DNA from: a virus | Virus record (IMG/VR): IMGVR_UViG_3300012927_000007 | Coordinates: 1 to 63,343 of that record | Length of the DNA: 63,343 nucleotides | Strand: one strand, 5' to 3' | Part shown: one piece after another, positions 36,495 to 45,942 of the stretch | Layout: every line of letters begins with the position of its first letter | Numbering within the stretch: the first letter of the stretch is position 1 | Position numbers and translations under genes: made by a program | Notes under the pieces: generated by a model | Database searches by the model: none | Seen by the model: the letters and a program-made list of their open reading frames with translations, nothing else | Told to the model about the DNA's origin: nothing

Positions 36495-36814
36495 CCTCAA
36501 AAACGCAGTTATATCGTGTGAGCTACACGGTCCACACTGAAATAAGCGCTGAGACGCAACTGCAGGCACTCAAGATGGTGATGGAAGCCGGCGAGATATT
36601 CGACTCCGAAAAGGAGAACTGGAGCGTTCGACTCGCTCACGAGACGAAAACAGAGCATCGCCTGTGCCTGCATTACTGGGGCGACTACAGGAAGCGCTGC
36701 CAAAGGCCGGAGGGCCATGCGGGCGAACACTGGTATCTGGCACCAGCGAGCGCCATCAGCGTAGAAGTTGATTTCGGGACAATGCCACCGGAGGAACCGA
36801 CACCGGAAGTGTGA
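36491..36814 (+). CDS. hypothetical protein, 107 aa
   Basis: GTG 36491 overlaps the previous stop (GTGA). N-terminal YRVSYTVHTEISAETQLQAL; a C-terminal LCLHYWGDYRKRCQRPEGHA with GEHWYL, a C...C...H...H arrangement. Family unknown. Confidence 0.6.
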   Translation: MTSKTQLYRVSYTVHTEISAETQLQALKMVMEAGEIFDSEKENWSVRLAHETKTEHRLCLHYWGDYRKRCQRPEGHAGEHWYLAPASAISVEVDFGTMPPEEPTPEV

Positions 36815-37025
36815 ATTCCCTGACTGTCATGGCGAGCATTCGACCACTGCCCATATCGACTGGGGTCAGTATCGACTGAACGGCGGTTCTTATTGCATGC
36901 ATGTGTTCGACGGAGAGACTCGCTACTGCGGGCGCGGAGAGCGCTGGCCCGGCCATAATGACCAACCTGACTGGCCCAACCATCCGTTTGTGCCTGGCTG
37001 TCCATCGCCGGAGAGCGAGACATGA
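36768..37025 (+). CDS. Cys/His-rich protein, start uncertain, up to 85 aa
   Basis: CEFPDCHGEHSTTAHIDWGQ and SYCMHVFDGETRYCGRGERW, then WPNHPFVPGC, give many Cys and His, probably two zinc sites. The only upstream in-frame start is TTG 36768, with a weak signal and 47 bases inside the previous gene; the next is ATG 36897. A GTG at 36811 with GTGA overlap opens a different 22-codon frame, so a frameshift or a short leader peptide is possible. Confidence 0.5.
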   Translation: MISGQCHRRNRHRKCEFPDCHGEHSTTAHIDWGQYRLNGGSYCMHVFDGETRYCGRGERWPGHNDQPDWPNHPFVPGCPSPESET

Positions 37026-37174
37026 GAGCCGCTAAGCCGGACGCTGAGTTCAAACGCTTCATCGCGCTGGGCCACAAAATCGCCAAGCGTATGCGCCAGG
37101 AAGGAGTTGAAATGACGTTTCACATCAACTTCGCGCCGCTTAAACTACCCGCCGTGGGCAAAAGCGGTAAATAA
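37022..37174 (+). CDS. last rightward gene, basic protein, 50 aa
   Basis: ATG 37022 overlaps the previous stop (ATGA). Basic: KPDAEFKRFIALGHKIAKRM, then TFHINFAPLKLPAVGKSGK. It ends two bases before the stop of the first opposing gene, so the arms meet without a spacer or an obvious terminator. Confidence 0.55.
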   Translation: MRAAKPDAEFKRFIALGHKIAKRMRQEGVEMTFHINFAPLKLPAVGKSGK

Positions 37175-37176
37175 AG

Positions 37177-37827
37177 CTATGGCCCCCCGACCGTAGGCAT
37201 GATAACGCGGTTCGTATCCGCGTTGACGACCCCGGTCAGGTTGCGCGTCGCGGGAGCCATTCCAGATGATGACCGCAAGGACTGTGCCGCCTGCTGTACC
37301 ACGGGGTGCTGCATAGCCTCACGAGAGGCACGCAGGGTAGCCGCAGCCGAGGACGCATCATTGTTCGCCAAGTGTGACAGCGCATCTTTCACCGCACTGA
37401 TCGCGCGCGCCCCCAGCGTGATGACTTCCCCACCATCCGCGTATTTCTTTTTCGCTCGTCCGCCCATCTTCGCTTTGAGCTTGGGCAGCTTTACTTTCGC
37501 GCCGGCCATGTGCTGATCGATATTGTGCATCGTGTCCATGAGAGGCACGCGCGGCATGCGCATGCGCCCCGCGTTGCCGATTGGGTTTCCCAACTTGGGT
37601 AAGCTTGCGCGCATGCCCATCGGGTTACCCACGAGGGACGCAAGCGGCGAGATCGCGCCTCCGGCTGCGTGGTGTTGCATCGCGTGACTCAACAGTGCAG
37701 AGCCTTCGTCGGCGCGATTGAATTCTTGCGCAATGGCTTGTGAGGGCGCGTGTTTGAGCCCGCTGGGGTGCCATCCGTGCGCAATGCCCGCCATCAAACG
37801 TGCTTGCCGGGAACTTTTAGACGGCAT
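37177..37827 (-). CDS. structural-type protein with YADGG motif, 216 aa
   Basis: Begins with a basic segment (SRQARLMAGIAHGWHPSGLK and PSQAIAQEFNRADEG) known from phage late proteins, then low-complexity Met/Pro/Gly, then KKKYADGGEVITLGARAISA and an alanine-rich helical end. The (Y/F)ADGG motif recurs in several late proteins here. Last gene of the leftward transcript. Probably virion-associated. Confidence 0.65.
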   Translation of the reverse strand: MPSKSSRQARLMAGIAHGWHPSGLKHAPSQAIAQEFNRADEGSALLSHAMQHHAAGGAISPLASLVGNPMGMRASLPKLGNPIGNAGRMRMPRVPLMDTMHNIDQHMAGAKVKLPKLKAKMGGRAKKKYADGGEVITLGARAISAVKDALSHLANNDASSAAATLRASREAMQHPVVQQAAQSLRSSSGMAPATRNLTGVVNADTNRVIMPTVGGP

Positions 37828-37828
37828 A

Positions 37829-40800
37829 TCAGTGTGCCCCTTGCGCGGCGTGTGTTGAGTCCTCGGTGCCCCCCGCGCCCCAGTTAAGGTACTTGCCTAG
37901 CGCGGAACCCTCCCCTGCGACTTTAGCGAGGCCCATGGGCGCAATCAGCGCAGGGTCAGTAACGGCATCCGTTGCGGTCTCCCCCAGACTTTGCGCAGGC
38001 GCTACCCCGGCGGCCTTCTGCAACCGCTGCTTGAGCTGACTCAAGCGTGTTGCTGCGTCATCGGACCATTGCAGATGAGGAGACGAGGTGCCTTGCGGCC
38101 CGGGTCCATTGAGTTTGTTGATCAACGCGATGAGATTGTGCGGAGTCGCCGCGACCGCATCTAGCGCGCCCGCAGGCGTACCCCCTTGGGATGGGGTCCA
38201 GGCCCGCCCCCCGAGAGCCGGGTTACCTTGGGCGTCCAACCCATAGGCAAGGCTCGCGAGGTTGGTCGCAACCCGTGCACGAGGCTCCGCTTCTGAACTC
38301 ACCCCCATCTGGCGGGCCGCATCCGCCAATCGCCGGATAGAGGACTGTGTATCGTCCACGGGCGGCTTCTGGTGTTGGATGTAATCCCACTGGGCGTTGT
38401 GGAGTGCTTGCGCGTAAGCGTCCGCATGCTCTGGGGTATCAAACACCCCCAGGTGCTCCCCCGTTTTGTGGTAGTGCTCAATGGCTTGCTGCGGCGTGAG
38501 CTTCTGGCCATTGACCACCTGGGGGATCAACGTTTCGCCTTTGTCAGTACCAATAGACATCGACAGCGTCGTACTGATGCTGCCGTCTGGGTTCTGCAAT
38601 ACGGGGCGATCCCAGATGTCCTTGATGGTCCCCGGCTCTCGTAACCCCTCCGCAGCGGGGAGCTGCGGCGCTCCGCGCCCTACCAAGCCTCCATCCGCAT
38701 GTGCCTGGGGGCGAGTCAGCCCCCCTAGTGCGGGGTCGCTGGCGGGGACCGTAGGCGGTTGCAGGGGGGTAAGTGGCGGCGTCACAGGCACTTGCGCTGG
38801 ATCAGGAGCCTGCACGAGTGGCGGCCGGGGGCGATCCGGGAAGCGTGCTGCAATCGCGGTGTCCTGGGCCGCCCTCTGCTGCGTGAGGCGCTCCAGGAAC
38901 TCCTCCAGCTTCTGGGCCAGCTCCACGCGGCCACCCCCCGCGTACCCGGCGGACGCGGCGGGGTGCGCTGCCGAGTTCGTGCCCTCGGCGATTGAATCCT
39001 CGTACTTGCGGCGCGTCTCCTGAGTATCTCGGGCGGATGAGGTGAACAAATAGTTCCGCAGGGCCGCCAAAGCGTCGTGGATCGCGCCACTGACCCCGGG
39101 GGAGCCCGGGGAGGACGACCCTCGCGGAACCCCGCCCCCATCGGCATAACCGCGCTCACGCCGCAGTAGCGCCTCACGTAGCCGGTCGACTGGACTGCCC
39201 GTCGCGTTCCCCGGCCAGTCCACCCGCAGGTCGCCCGCGACCTTACGTAGCCGTGCGGCGGCTTGTCGACTGCGCTCAGCGAGTTGTGCGGGAGACGGCC
39301 CTTGGGGGACCGCATCCGTAAGCGTAGGCGCTCCAGGGGGCGTACGCATCTGCGCGCCCTTGGGGGATTTCGAGGGCGGCCGATACGTGACCGCGGGAGC
39401 CCCTACCGGAGGGCGTTGCGTGCCACCCTGCTCCAATACGTTCTCAAAGGGGATACCGCCGGCTTGCGGGGTGGGCGCCCCGGGCGGCGCGATGGAGAAA
39501 TCGCCCCACTTTTGCGGCCCCTGGAAATCAACCTCCGGCATTGGGGGACGCGAGATTTGCTCCCGCAGTTGCGCCAAACGGGCCGCCGCGGGGTGTTGTG
39601 CTCCAGCGGATTGCACATCGGGGGTCAGTCCCAAATTTTCCAACGTGCTGGGGGTGCTCGCGCCGCCGCCGGCATTGACCATCGACGGCGAGGGTAACAA
39701 TCCTGCGATCTGCGGGGTCACGGGTGAGCGGTTCCACCCTTCGGGCATCTTCCCGTGGTTGAAAAAGTAACTCAACTCAGGATTGGTGGAGGTCTGTGCA
39801 GCCAAATCCGGTCGCCCGCGTCGGAGGAGATCCGCCAGCTTTGCGCGTAGCATTGGGCCTGCTACAGCGCCCGCTATACCCCCTACGACAGGAACCCCCG
39901 CAAAGTGTCCCGCAGCTTCCCCAGCACCCGCGCCGAGCCCCGCCGCCATTAATCCCTCTGTTCCAGTAGCTGCCGCAGCAGGGAGCCCACTAGCAACGTG
40001 GCCCACGATAGCCGCGTTACCCGTCAACAAATGCGGGTTGCGCTCCGCAAGCTGCCCGTACACCCGCGCGTTAAAGTGCTCGCTACCTTGCGCCCCCTGC
40101 AAAGCTGCCTGTGCTTGGTAATTCTTGGCCATCTGCACGCGGGCCTGTAGCCATAGCGGAAGATCCACCCCGGGTTGCCGCCCCGCAAAATCCTCATAGG
40201 CATTCGCTAGGGAGTGGTACGCGTCCCCCAGCGCACCCTTATCCGGGTCATCTGACTTCCAGTGTGACTTGGCCCGCTCACGTGCTTCTCTGATGTTGGC
40301 GAATAGCTCATCCTTGGTGAAGTTAGGCTTAGCTAACATCGTCTCTTGGAGCGCTTCCACATCAGGGGAGCGTGGGAGCTGACTAACCTGCTGCGGTAAA
40401 TTACCCAGCGCGGTCTGCAGCTCAGGGTCTTGTGTCAAATGGTGCGGCAGCGCGTCCTCTGTCGCGTGGTATATACGCCCCGGCCCGACTTTGCGCGCGT
40501 TCTCCAGTGCTGCGACACTTGGCGTCTGCCCCGGCACAATGCCGGCATCCTTGGAAATCAACGTGTCTGTAACTGTTTGCGCCCCCGGGGACAAAAGATC
40601 CGCACGGGTGCGTAGCCCGGTGTAGCCGGCAGCTTCAGCGACTTCAGCCGGGGAGCGTGCAATGTTGGTTGTCGCGACGCGTTCAGGGAGCGCACCCCGG
40701 ACTCCCAACACCCCCGTGATATCCGGAATGGCTTCCTCAGTAGCCTCAAGCCCGGTGCGAAGCGCGGGCGACAAATCACCCTGGGCTTTTTCAACCCCGG

Positions 40801-41233
40801 TCCAATCCACCCCCTTCTGAATTCCCTGCTGCGCAAGGTCCACCCCCTGCACGAGCGGGTCATTCGAGGGCGGCAATTCTGTTGCATCGTTGACTGCGCT
40901 TCGCACTTTCTGTGCAGCCTCAGGGCCTCCGGCCATACCCGCATAGCCGCTTGCAACCTTACCCCCAAGTCGAGTAACCCCTTGGCCCAAGCGTTCCGCC
41001 ATGCCCACCCCGGGCAGGTCGCTCAGCGCTTTGACGATCTCCTCAGGACCCCACTCTTTGCGTAAACTCTTATGGCCGCCGTCCTCAGTGACTGCGTAGA
41101 ATCCTTTAGGCGGCGCCTTACCTTCCGGCCACGTGTCGCCTTCCTTGGGCGCGCTCGCAACCGGTTGCGCGGAGGTTAGATCAAACCCCCCGCTTTGGGG
41201 TACTGGCTGTGCGCTGGCGAGGTCGAATGCCAT
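37829..41233 (-). CDS. large internal (ejection-type) virion protein, 1134 aa
   Basis: A long low-complexity protein rich in Ala, Gly, Pro and Gln. Two tandem FDL(A/T)SAQPV units at the N-terminus, helical segments (FTKDELFANIREARERAKSH, NYQAQAALQGAQG), a strongly hydrophobic Gly/Ala stretch (EGLMAAGLGAGAGEAAGHF and VPVVGGIAGAVAGPML) able to enter a membrane, and HADGG/YADGG/YAGGG motifs towards the C-terminus. With its two neighbours it forms the set of three large late proteins usual for podovirus ejection proteins. No enzyme domain seen (no lytic transglycosylase motif). ATG 41233 directly follows the previous stop. Confidence 0.65.
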   Translation of the reverse strand: MAFDLASAQPVPQSGGFDLTSAQPVASAPKEGDTWPEGKAPPKGFYAVTEDGGHKSLRKEWGPEEIVKALSDLPGVGMAERLGQGVTRLGGKVASGYAGMAGGPEAAQKVRSAVNDATELPPSNDPLVQGVDLAQQGIQKGVDWTGVEKAQGDLSPALRTGLEATEEAIPDITGVLGVRGALPERVATTNIARSPAEVAEAAGYTGLRTRADLLSPGAQTVTDTLISKDAGIVPGQTPSVAALENARKVGPGRIYHATEDALPHHLTQDPELQTALGNLPQQVSQLPRSPDVEALQETMLAKPNFTKDELFANIREARERAKSHWKSDDPDKGALGDAYHSLANAYEDFAGRQPGVDLPLWLQARVQMAKNYQAQAALQGAQGSEHFNARVYGQLAERNPHLLTGNAAIVGHVASGLPAAAATGTEGLMAAGLGAGAGEAAGHFAGVPVVGGIAGAVAGPMLRAKLADLLRRGRPDLAAQTSTNPELSYFFNHGKMPEGWNRSPVTPQIAGLLPSPSMVNAGGGASTPSTLENLGLTPDVQSAGAQHPAAARLAQLREQISRPPMPEVDFQGPQKWGDFSIAPPGAPTPQAGGIPFENVLEQGGTQRPPVGAPAVTYRPPSKSPKGAQMRTPPGAPTLTDAVPQGPSPAQLAERSRQAAARLRKVAGDLRVDWPGNATGSPVDRLREALLRRERGYADGGGVPRGSSSPGSPGVSGAIHDALAALRNYLFTSSARDTQETRRKYEDSIAEGTNSAAHPAASAGYAGGGRVELAQKLEEFLERLTQQRAAQDTAIAARFPDRPRPPLVQAPDPAQVPVTPPLTPLQPPTVPASDPALGGLTRPQAHADGGLVGRGAPQLPAAEGLREPGTIKDIWDRPVLQNPDGSISTTLSMSIGTDKGETLIPQVVNGQKLTPQQAIEHYHKTGEHLGVFDTPEHADAYAQALHNAQWDYIQHQKPPVDDTQSSIRRLADAARQMGVSSEAEPRARVATNLASLAYGLDAQGNPALGGRAWTPSQGGTPAGALDAVAATPHNLIALINKLNGPGPQGTSSPHLQWSDDAATRLSQLKQRLQKAAGVAPAQSLGETATDAVTDPALIAPMGLAKVAGEGSALGKYLNWGAGGTEDSTHAAQGAH

Positions 41234-42607
41234 TTACTTCTTCACTTCTTCGTATGACTTGCCGTCCGGTGAGACGTACGCTTGATTGCCGTCCTTGTCG
41301 ATGTGAAGCGCCCAACCTTTGGCGTTTGTGGGCGCAGCGACACCCGCGGGGGTAGTCTTGGCTTTCGCTCCCGCTAACCCCTGCGAGGCAATGTACTGCT
41401 GCAGCGTCATGTCGGGGTTCTGCTCGTGGAGCTGCTCCAGTTTGGTCACGTCATTGTGCGAGAACGGCACCGACGTCCGCAACATGTTGACCATGTCCTG
41501 AATTTCGTCTTTTTGCTCTTGCGGTATTTTGGGGTTGTGCAGGTACGGCTCGATACCCTTCTCGACGATCTGCCGGTACTCCGCCAGTTTGTGAAGGCGC
41601 GTATATCCCGTATCCCCCTCACGCAATTCAAGTTTGCCGAAAACGTCATTGAGCCCTTGTGCCGTCTGCAAGCCGCCAGACTCCACCATTGCGAGGTTCT
41701 TAGCCAACCCCGGCAGCATCGTCATATAAGACTGCACCTCCTGCGGAGCCAGCTGGTTGGTCAGGACGCCTTTGGCGGAAGCAAACAAACTCTGCCCTGG
41801 AGATGCGCCCACGCCAAAGAACCCGGAAGAAGCTCCCGTGGGTAAATTCGTGATGTTATCCACCGCCGCGGTTGCCTCGTTCGCGGACGACAGCACCCGC
41901 TGGAACAGCGCACCGCTACGCGAGTCAAGTCCCGCGCCCTTCGTAGTCGGAGCCGGAGCACCGAATGGGGTTGCCTTACCCGTGGATGAATCTACCATGT
42001 AGGTTTGCTTGGCAGGAGTACCGTCAGGGCCGGCAACGTCGTGCTCCACCATGGAAAAGTGCGGGGTACCCGTGGTCGGCTTGGGCGGCTGCGCAGTAGC
42101 TCGCATCGCGGTATCTAACATCCTGCCTTGAGTCTTTTCCTGCAACTCCTGCAGCGCCAATCTGGCTTTCAAAGAATCCCGGTCGACCCCGGAGAGTTTT
42201 TCCGCAAGTCCCGTATCCTCGTCCCCCTGCTGCTGTTGGAACTGCTGATTCTGTTGGCGCCAGTCGGCTACCGCACCGGCCGCCTTGCTCCATTGATCCG
42301 GGATTCCGTGCGCAGATGGGGAGAGCATCGCCTGCGCGAATCGCAGTCCCAGCACGCTCGGATCCATACGCTGGGAGGCCAAGCGCTCGCGGGCCTGCTT
42401 CAACGCGTTGCGTGCTTCCTGTGCATTCGCATCGAAGTCCTGCAGGAGTGCCGCTTCGCCTTTGGTGTCGACCCCTTCCGGGTGCTGCTTGAGATAACTT
42501 TCCCCCCATGCGCGCCCCTCCGGGGATACCGGCGGCGCCTGTAGCGAGCCCAACGCGCTCTGCGGGGGCGCGTCGGTATCGTCGGTCACTGCGTCTAATG
42601 CGCTCAC
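41234..42607 (-). CDS. internal virion protein candidate, 457 aa
   Basis: Mostly helical with coiled-coil stretches (NAQEARNALKQARERLASQR, LKARLALQELQEKTQGRM), then a central domain (SGALFQRVLSSANEATAAVD, GLAKNLAMVESGGLQTAQG). C-terminal short repeat-like beta part (GWALHIDKDGNQAYVSPDGK). No known enzyme. Lies between the other two ejection-type genes. Confidence 0.6.
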   Translation of the reverse strand: MSALDAVTDDTDAPPQSALGSLQAPPVSPEGRAWGESYLKQHPEGVDTKGEAALLQDFDANAQEARNALKQARERLASQRMDPSVLGLRFAQAMLSPSAHGIPDQWSKAAGAVADWRQQNQQFQQQQGDEDTGLAEKLSGVDRDSLKARLALQELQEKTQGRMLDTAMRATAQPPKPTTGTPHFSMVEHDVAGPDGTPAKQTYMVDSSTGKATPFGAPAPTTKGAGLDSRSGALFQRVLSSANEATAAVDNITNLPTGASSGFFGVGASPGQSLFASAKGVLTNQLAPQEVQSYMTMLPGLAKNLAMVESGGLQTAQGLNDVFGKLELREGDTGYTRLHKLAEYRQIVEKGIEPYLHNPKIPQEQKDEIQDMVNMLRTSVPFSHNDVTKLEQLHEQNPDMTLQQYIASQGLAGAKAKTTPAGVAAPTNAKGWALHIDKDGNQAYVSPDGKSYEEVKK

Positions 42608-43857
42608 GCCGCCCTCCGCAAATGATCCAAGCCGCTACGCGGTTTTGCGAACCGCCGCGTGGGGCCACCGCGCGCGCCGCCGCCAAGAGCGCTGCCGACC
42701 TGACCCGAATTGAGCCCCGCGTACAGCCCGATTGACTGACTCAGCGGGGAGGCGCCCGTTACGGGGGCGTACGCGGTATTTGAGCCTTGCGTCATCCCGG
42801 GGGTAGTCGTTGGGGTAGCCGTCCCCTGGAGCATCTGCGACAGCCAGGAAGCCTGCTGGTAGGGATATTGCTGTTGGTTCAAGAAGTCCTGATATCCCAA
42901 GTTGAGGTTCTGTTGGTTCTGCCCTTGCTGTTCTTGGCCCACGGTATCGAGCGCACCCGCGCCTTGTAGCCCCAGGCTCTGCCCCGTCTGGGCCAAAGTG
43001 CCGAGCGTATTGGCTCCTTGCAGACCCAGTGCGCCTTGCTCGTACCCGAGGCCACCACCAATCTGTCCCAGTGAGCCCAACGCACTGGCGCCTTGCAGCC
43101 CCAGCGAGCCCTGCTGACCTGCAATACTCGCAGCGGTAGATCCAAGTCCAGCCTCTTGCTGAGCACCCTGCAACCCCGCAGTCTGCGCCTGTTGGTATGC
43201 TTGACTGAGCGCAGCATTGCCCGTTGACTGGATGCTCTCCGCGAGCTGGTTAGCGCCTTGCGTCTGTGCCCGCAGGTCAGCGGACGAGCCGGATTGTCCC
43301 GCAGCCGCATATTGTTGTTGGATGGAAGGCTGCAGCTGGTTCTGCCAGAACTGCCCCGCCTGCGTCTCGGCCGCGCCGATCACGTTCTGCGCGTACGGGT
43401 TCATCTGCGCCGCAGTCGGACTGAGCGCGCTTTGGATCATGCTATTGGAGTTCGCCAAGTAGGGGGACGCCGCGCTGTATCCCGCGTTCGCCGTGCCCAA
43501 CGCACTTTGAATCCCCGCTTGCGCCTGCGGCAGATACCCCAACGCGCTGTTGATCGCGCCGGGCTGCGCAGAAGCACCCGCTAACGCACTGGCTTGATCC
43601 AGCGGTTGCTGATACTGCCCCTGCAGGTTCTGCACCGTTTGAGCCGCGCCCGTTTGCGCATCCGTCTGGGGGGCAATTCGTGGGCCACCGTAGGTTTGAT
43701 ACGGTTGGGATGCGACTGAATTAGCCTGCGCCAGAATGCCCTGCGTGTACTCTTGCAGCCACGTCGGGACGTTGCTTTGACTCTGGCTGTAGTTGGTCCC
43801 CTGCGCCGGGGTTTGCCCCTGGAACAGAAAACTCAGTGGGCTACCTGTGCTGCTCAT
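42604..43857 (-). CDS. Gln/Gly-rich repeat virion protein, 417 aa
   Basis: Starts SSTGSPLSFLFQGQ and VPTWLQEYTQGILAQA, YGGPRIAP, then a long Ala/Gln/Gly-rich helical region. Between residues about 225 and 325 a short unit repeats: LGLQGASALGSLGQIGGG, LGLQGANTLGTLAQTGQS, LGLQGAGALDTVGQ. Such sequences form helical bundles of internal virion proteins. The start overlaps the next upstream gene region by one base. Likely an ejection protein or a tail hub component. Confidence 0.6.
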   Translation of the reverse strand: MSSTGSPLSFLFQGQTPAQGTNYSQSQSNVPTWLQEYTQGILAQANSVASQPYQTYGGPRIAPQTDAQTGAAQTVQNLQGQYQQPLDQASALAGASAQPGAINSALGYLPQAQAGIQSALGTANAGYSAASPYLANSNSMIQSALSPTAAQMNPYAQNVIGAAETQAGQFWQNQLQPSIQQQYAAAGQSGSSADLRAQTQGANQLAESIQSTGNAALSQAYQQAQTAGLQGAQQEAGLGSTAASIAGQQGSLGLQGASALGSLGQIGGGLGYEQGALGLQGANTLGTLAQTGQSLGLQGAGALDTVGQEQQGQNQQNLNLGYQDFLNQQQYPYQQASWLSQMLQGTATPTTTPGMTQGSNTAYAPVTGASPLSQSIGLYAGLNSGQVGSALGGGARGGPTRRFAKPRSGLDHLRRAA

Positions 43858-45942
43858 TTACTTGGCTCCCCCGCGCAGGTATGCCTCGGGCGCCTTGGAC
43901 TTCATGAACTGTTTCCCCTTCACGAGTTGTTTGCCGGCGTGCTTTCGCACTCGTACGCGCAACTGGTCCAAAGCCCGTGCGCCCGCCTCGTTGGAGCCGT
44001 TCCCCAGCATCGAGACGGTTCCGCCGTCCATCACGTACTCCCCGCCCGAGAGCTTGGCATCGACGTCATCAGAGGTCCCGTCCCCGTGGCCGGGGTCCGG
44101 CACGTAACTATCTCCTTGCGTGGAATCGAATGCCCCCCCGTGCGCCATGGTAGTAGCGCCGGGCAATATGGGTTGAATAGTCTTCATCCCTGGAGCGGTG
44201 CCCGGGGCGGCTACCCCTGGAGACGGCGTCACCGCCGGAGACGCCCCGGTGCCTGGGGACACTCCCGGTACGGTCGGGAGCTGGTTGTTGCTGAAGAAGC
44301 TCTGCTCCGGCCCTTGCCCATACGTGTACCAATTGGCGACGTTCGGTTGTGTGTACGAGCGGTTGTTGGTAGGAGTCGCGATCGACGGCGGCGGTCCGTA
44401 GCCGGCTGGCGTAGCCGGCGCGGAAGCCGCTTTGTTGCCGCCCAACGCCGCAGCAAGCAGGGGGGCCAATGCGCCATACTGCTGCAGGAGTTGCCCCATG
44501 GAGGAGACCCCGAGGGCGCTCCCCAAACCACTCAATGCGCCGCCTGATCCCAACACACTACCCGTCTGGGTGCTCAAGCCGGGGATTTTGGAGGTTTGCA
44601 ACGCAGGGTTATTGCCCTCTTGCAACCCGCCCGGCACGGGGTTCGCATTTTCATTGACGTTGAACTGGCTCCCGTCCGCGTTGTATCCGGTAGACGGGGT
44701 ATTGTTGTTCAGGTACTGCTGCAAATTCTGCTGGCTATCGTTAGGCGCCACCAAGCTGCTGTAATCCACCGGCGACGGTTGGTACAGGTCAGAGAGCGTG
44801 TTGGTGTAATCGGCATAATTGAGGTAACTACCGCCGTCCGCGAAATGTCGCTTGCGGTTGGCGAAGGACCCCTCGTACAACTGGCGCAGTCGTGCGCTGG
44901 TTTTTGAATTACGCTTCATAGATCCGCCCCGCGCTGCTTTGTTTGCTGACTTGCCCGTAGGCCCTTTGTTGCCCACTTGCTGTAAAAGCTGACTTGCTTG
45001 ATTGAATTGGTCGGGGACGTACTGCTGACCCCACCCCATGCTGGGTACCATACCCGTGCTGTAAACTAACTGTTGTATATTGGCGGGGATGTCTTTTTGC
45101 GATTGCCCAAGAAGCCCGTTTACTTGTTGAGCTATCTGGCCTTTGTCTCCGCTGGCAATGGCCGACTGAAGCGAGTTCTGTACGCCGCTCCAGTATTTCG
45201 GAGTCAGCTCCACTGCGGGAGTCTGAGTATCGAGATACCCTGACAGCAACATGCCGGCTATGGGGACGTACTGTCCAATCGTGCTAAGCGCGGTACCTGC
45301 GGCAGACCCTGCAGCGCTCCCTGCTCCAGCTCCCGCAGCGGCCCCACCAGCTCCGGCTCCTGTGCCAGCCAGGGAGCTTGCGGTGTTGTATAAATCGTAA
45401 GCGTTTAGAGCAGCCCCTCCGTACCCGCCAACTCCGCCCTTCTGCAACCCGGAATAAATCCCGAGCGCATCCCCTGCCATGCCAACCCCCGGCACCGTCC
45501 CGCTACCTCCGACAGTATTAGCCAGCTTGCCCGCGTTGATCGCAGCCCCGGCGTACCCCACCGGGGTTCCAGAACTCAAACCGCTGTAAATCCCCAACCC
45601 GGCCGCCGCCCCCGACAAGGCGCTATTGCCACCCGCCACGCTGTTCGCATCCGCTAATCCCTGCTTTGCCAGCCCCAGCGCTGGCGAAGGTCCACTTGAC
45701 CGCGCCGCAGGAGAGGGTGCCAGTGCTCCTGCAGGGTTCGTCGCAGGCGGGGAGGTCAGCGCGGAGGAGGGCGCCGGTGTGGTCTGCGTGGCTTGCGCTG
45801 TTGGGGGAGCTTGCGCCCCCTGCGGCGGGGACGAAGGCGCAGGCGCAGGATAGCTGCCCGCAATCGTATAGGAACCCCCGGACGATGGGGCAGGAGACCC
45901 GTACAGGCTGATCAACCGGCTCCACAGACCGTCGTTGCTCAT
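43858..45942 (-). CDS. large virion protein with FADGG and YVMDGG motifs, 694 aa
   Basis: N-terminus Pro/Ala-rich (PAPSSGGSYTIAGSYPAPAP), then Gly/Ala-rich hydrophobic stretches (about 150-230). Central KRHFADGGSYLNYADY and a Gln/Asn-rich part. C-terminal HGDGTSDDVDAKLSGGEYVM then DGGTVSMLGNGSNEAG, LRVRVRKHAGKQL and EAYLRGG; this C-terminal module (S-D-G-E-Y-V-M-D) is widespread in podophage late proteins. ATG 45942 overlaps the previous stop (ATGA). Probably internal or tail-hub associated. Confidence 0.7.
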   Translation of the reverse strand: MSNDGLWSRLISLYGSPAPSSGGSYTIAGSYPAPAPSSPPQGAQAPPTAQATQTTPAPSSALTSPPATNPAGALAPSPAARSSGPSPALGLAKQGLADANSVAGGNSALSGAAAGLGIYSGLSSGTPVGYAGAAINAGKLANTVGGSGTVPGVGMAGDALGIYSGLQKGGVGGYGGAALNAYDLYNTASSLAGTGAGAGGAAAGAGAGSAAGSAAGTALSTIGQYVPIAGMLLSGYLDTQTPAVELTPKYWSGVQNSLQSAIASGDKGQIAQQVNGLLGQSQKDIPANIQQLVYSTGMVPSMGWGQQYVPDQFNQASQLLQQVGNKGPTGKSANKAARGGSMKRNSKTSARLRQLYEGSFANRKRHFADGGSYLNYADYTNTLSDLYQPSPVDYSSLVAPNDSQQNLQQYLNNNTPSTGYNADGSQFNVNENANPVPGGLQEGNNPALQTSKIPGLSTQTGSVLGSGGALSGLGSALGVSSMGQLLQQYGALAPLLAAALGGNKAASAPATPAGYGPPPSIATPTNNRSYTQPNVANWYTYGQGPEQSFFSNNQLPTVPGVSPGTGASPAVTPSPGVAAPGTAPGMKTIQPILPGATTMAHGGAFDSTQGDSYVPDPGHGDGTSDDVDAKLSGGEYVMDGGTVSMLGNGSNEAGARALDQLRVRVRKHAGKQLVKGKQFMKSKAPEAYLRGGAK

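Noticed and set aside
37829-41233. Lytic transglycosylase or peptidase domain in the largest internal protein
   Set aside because: No catalytic Glu-containing SLT motif or peptidase signature could be read; only helical low-complexity regions were seen.
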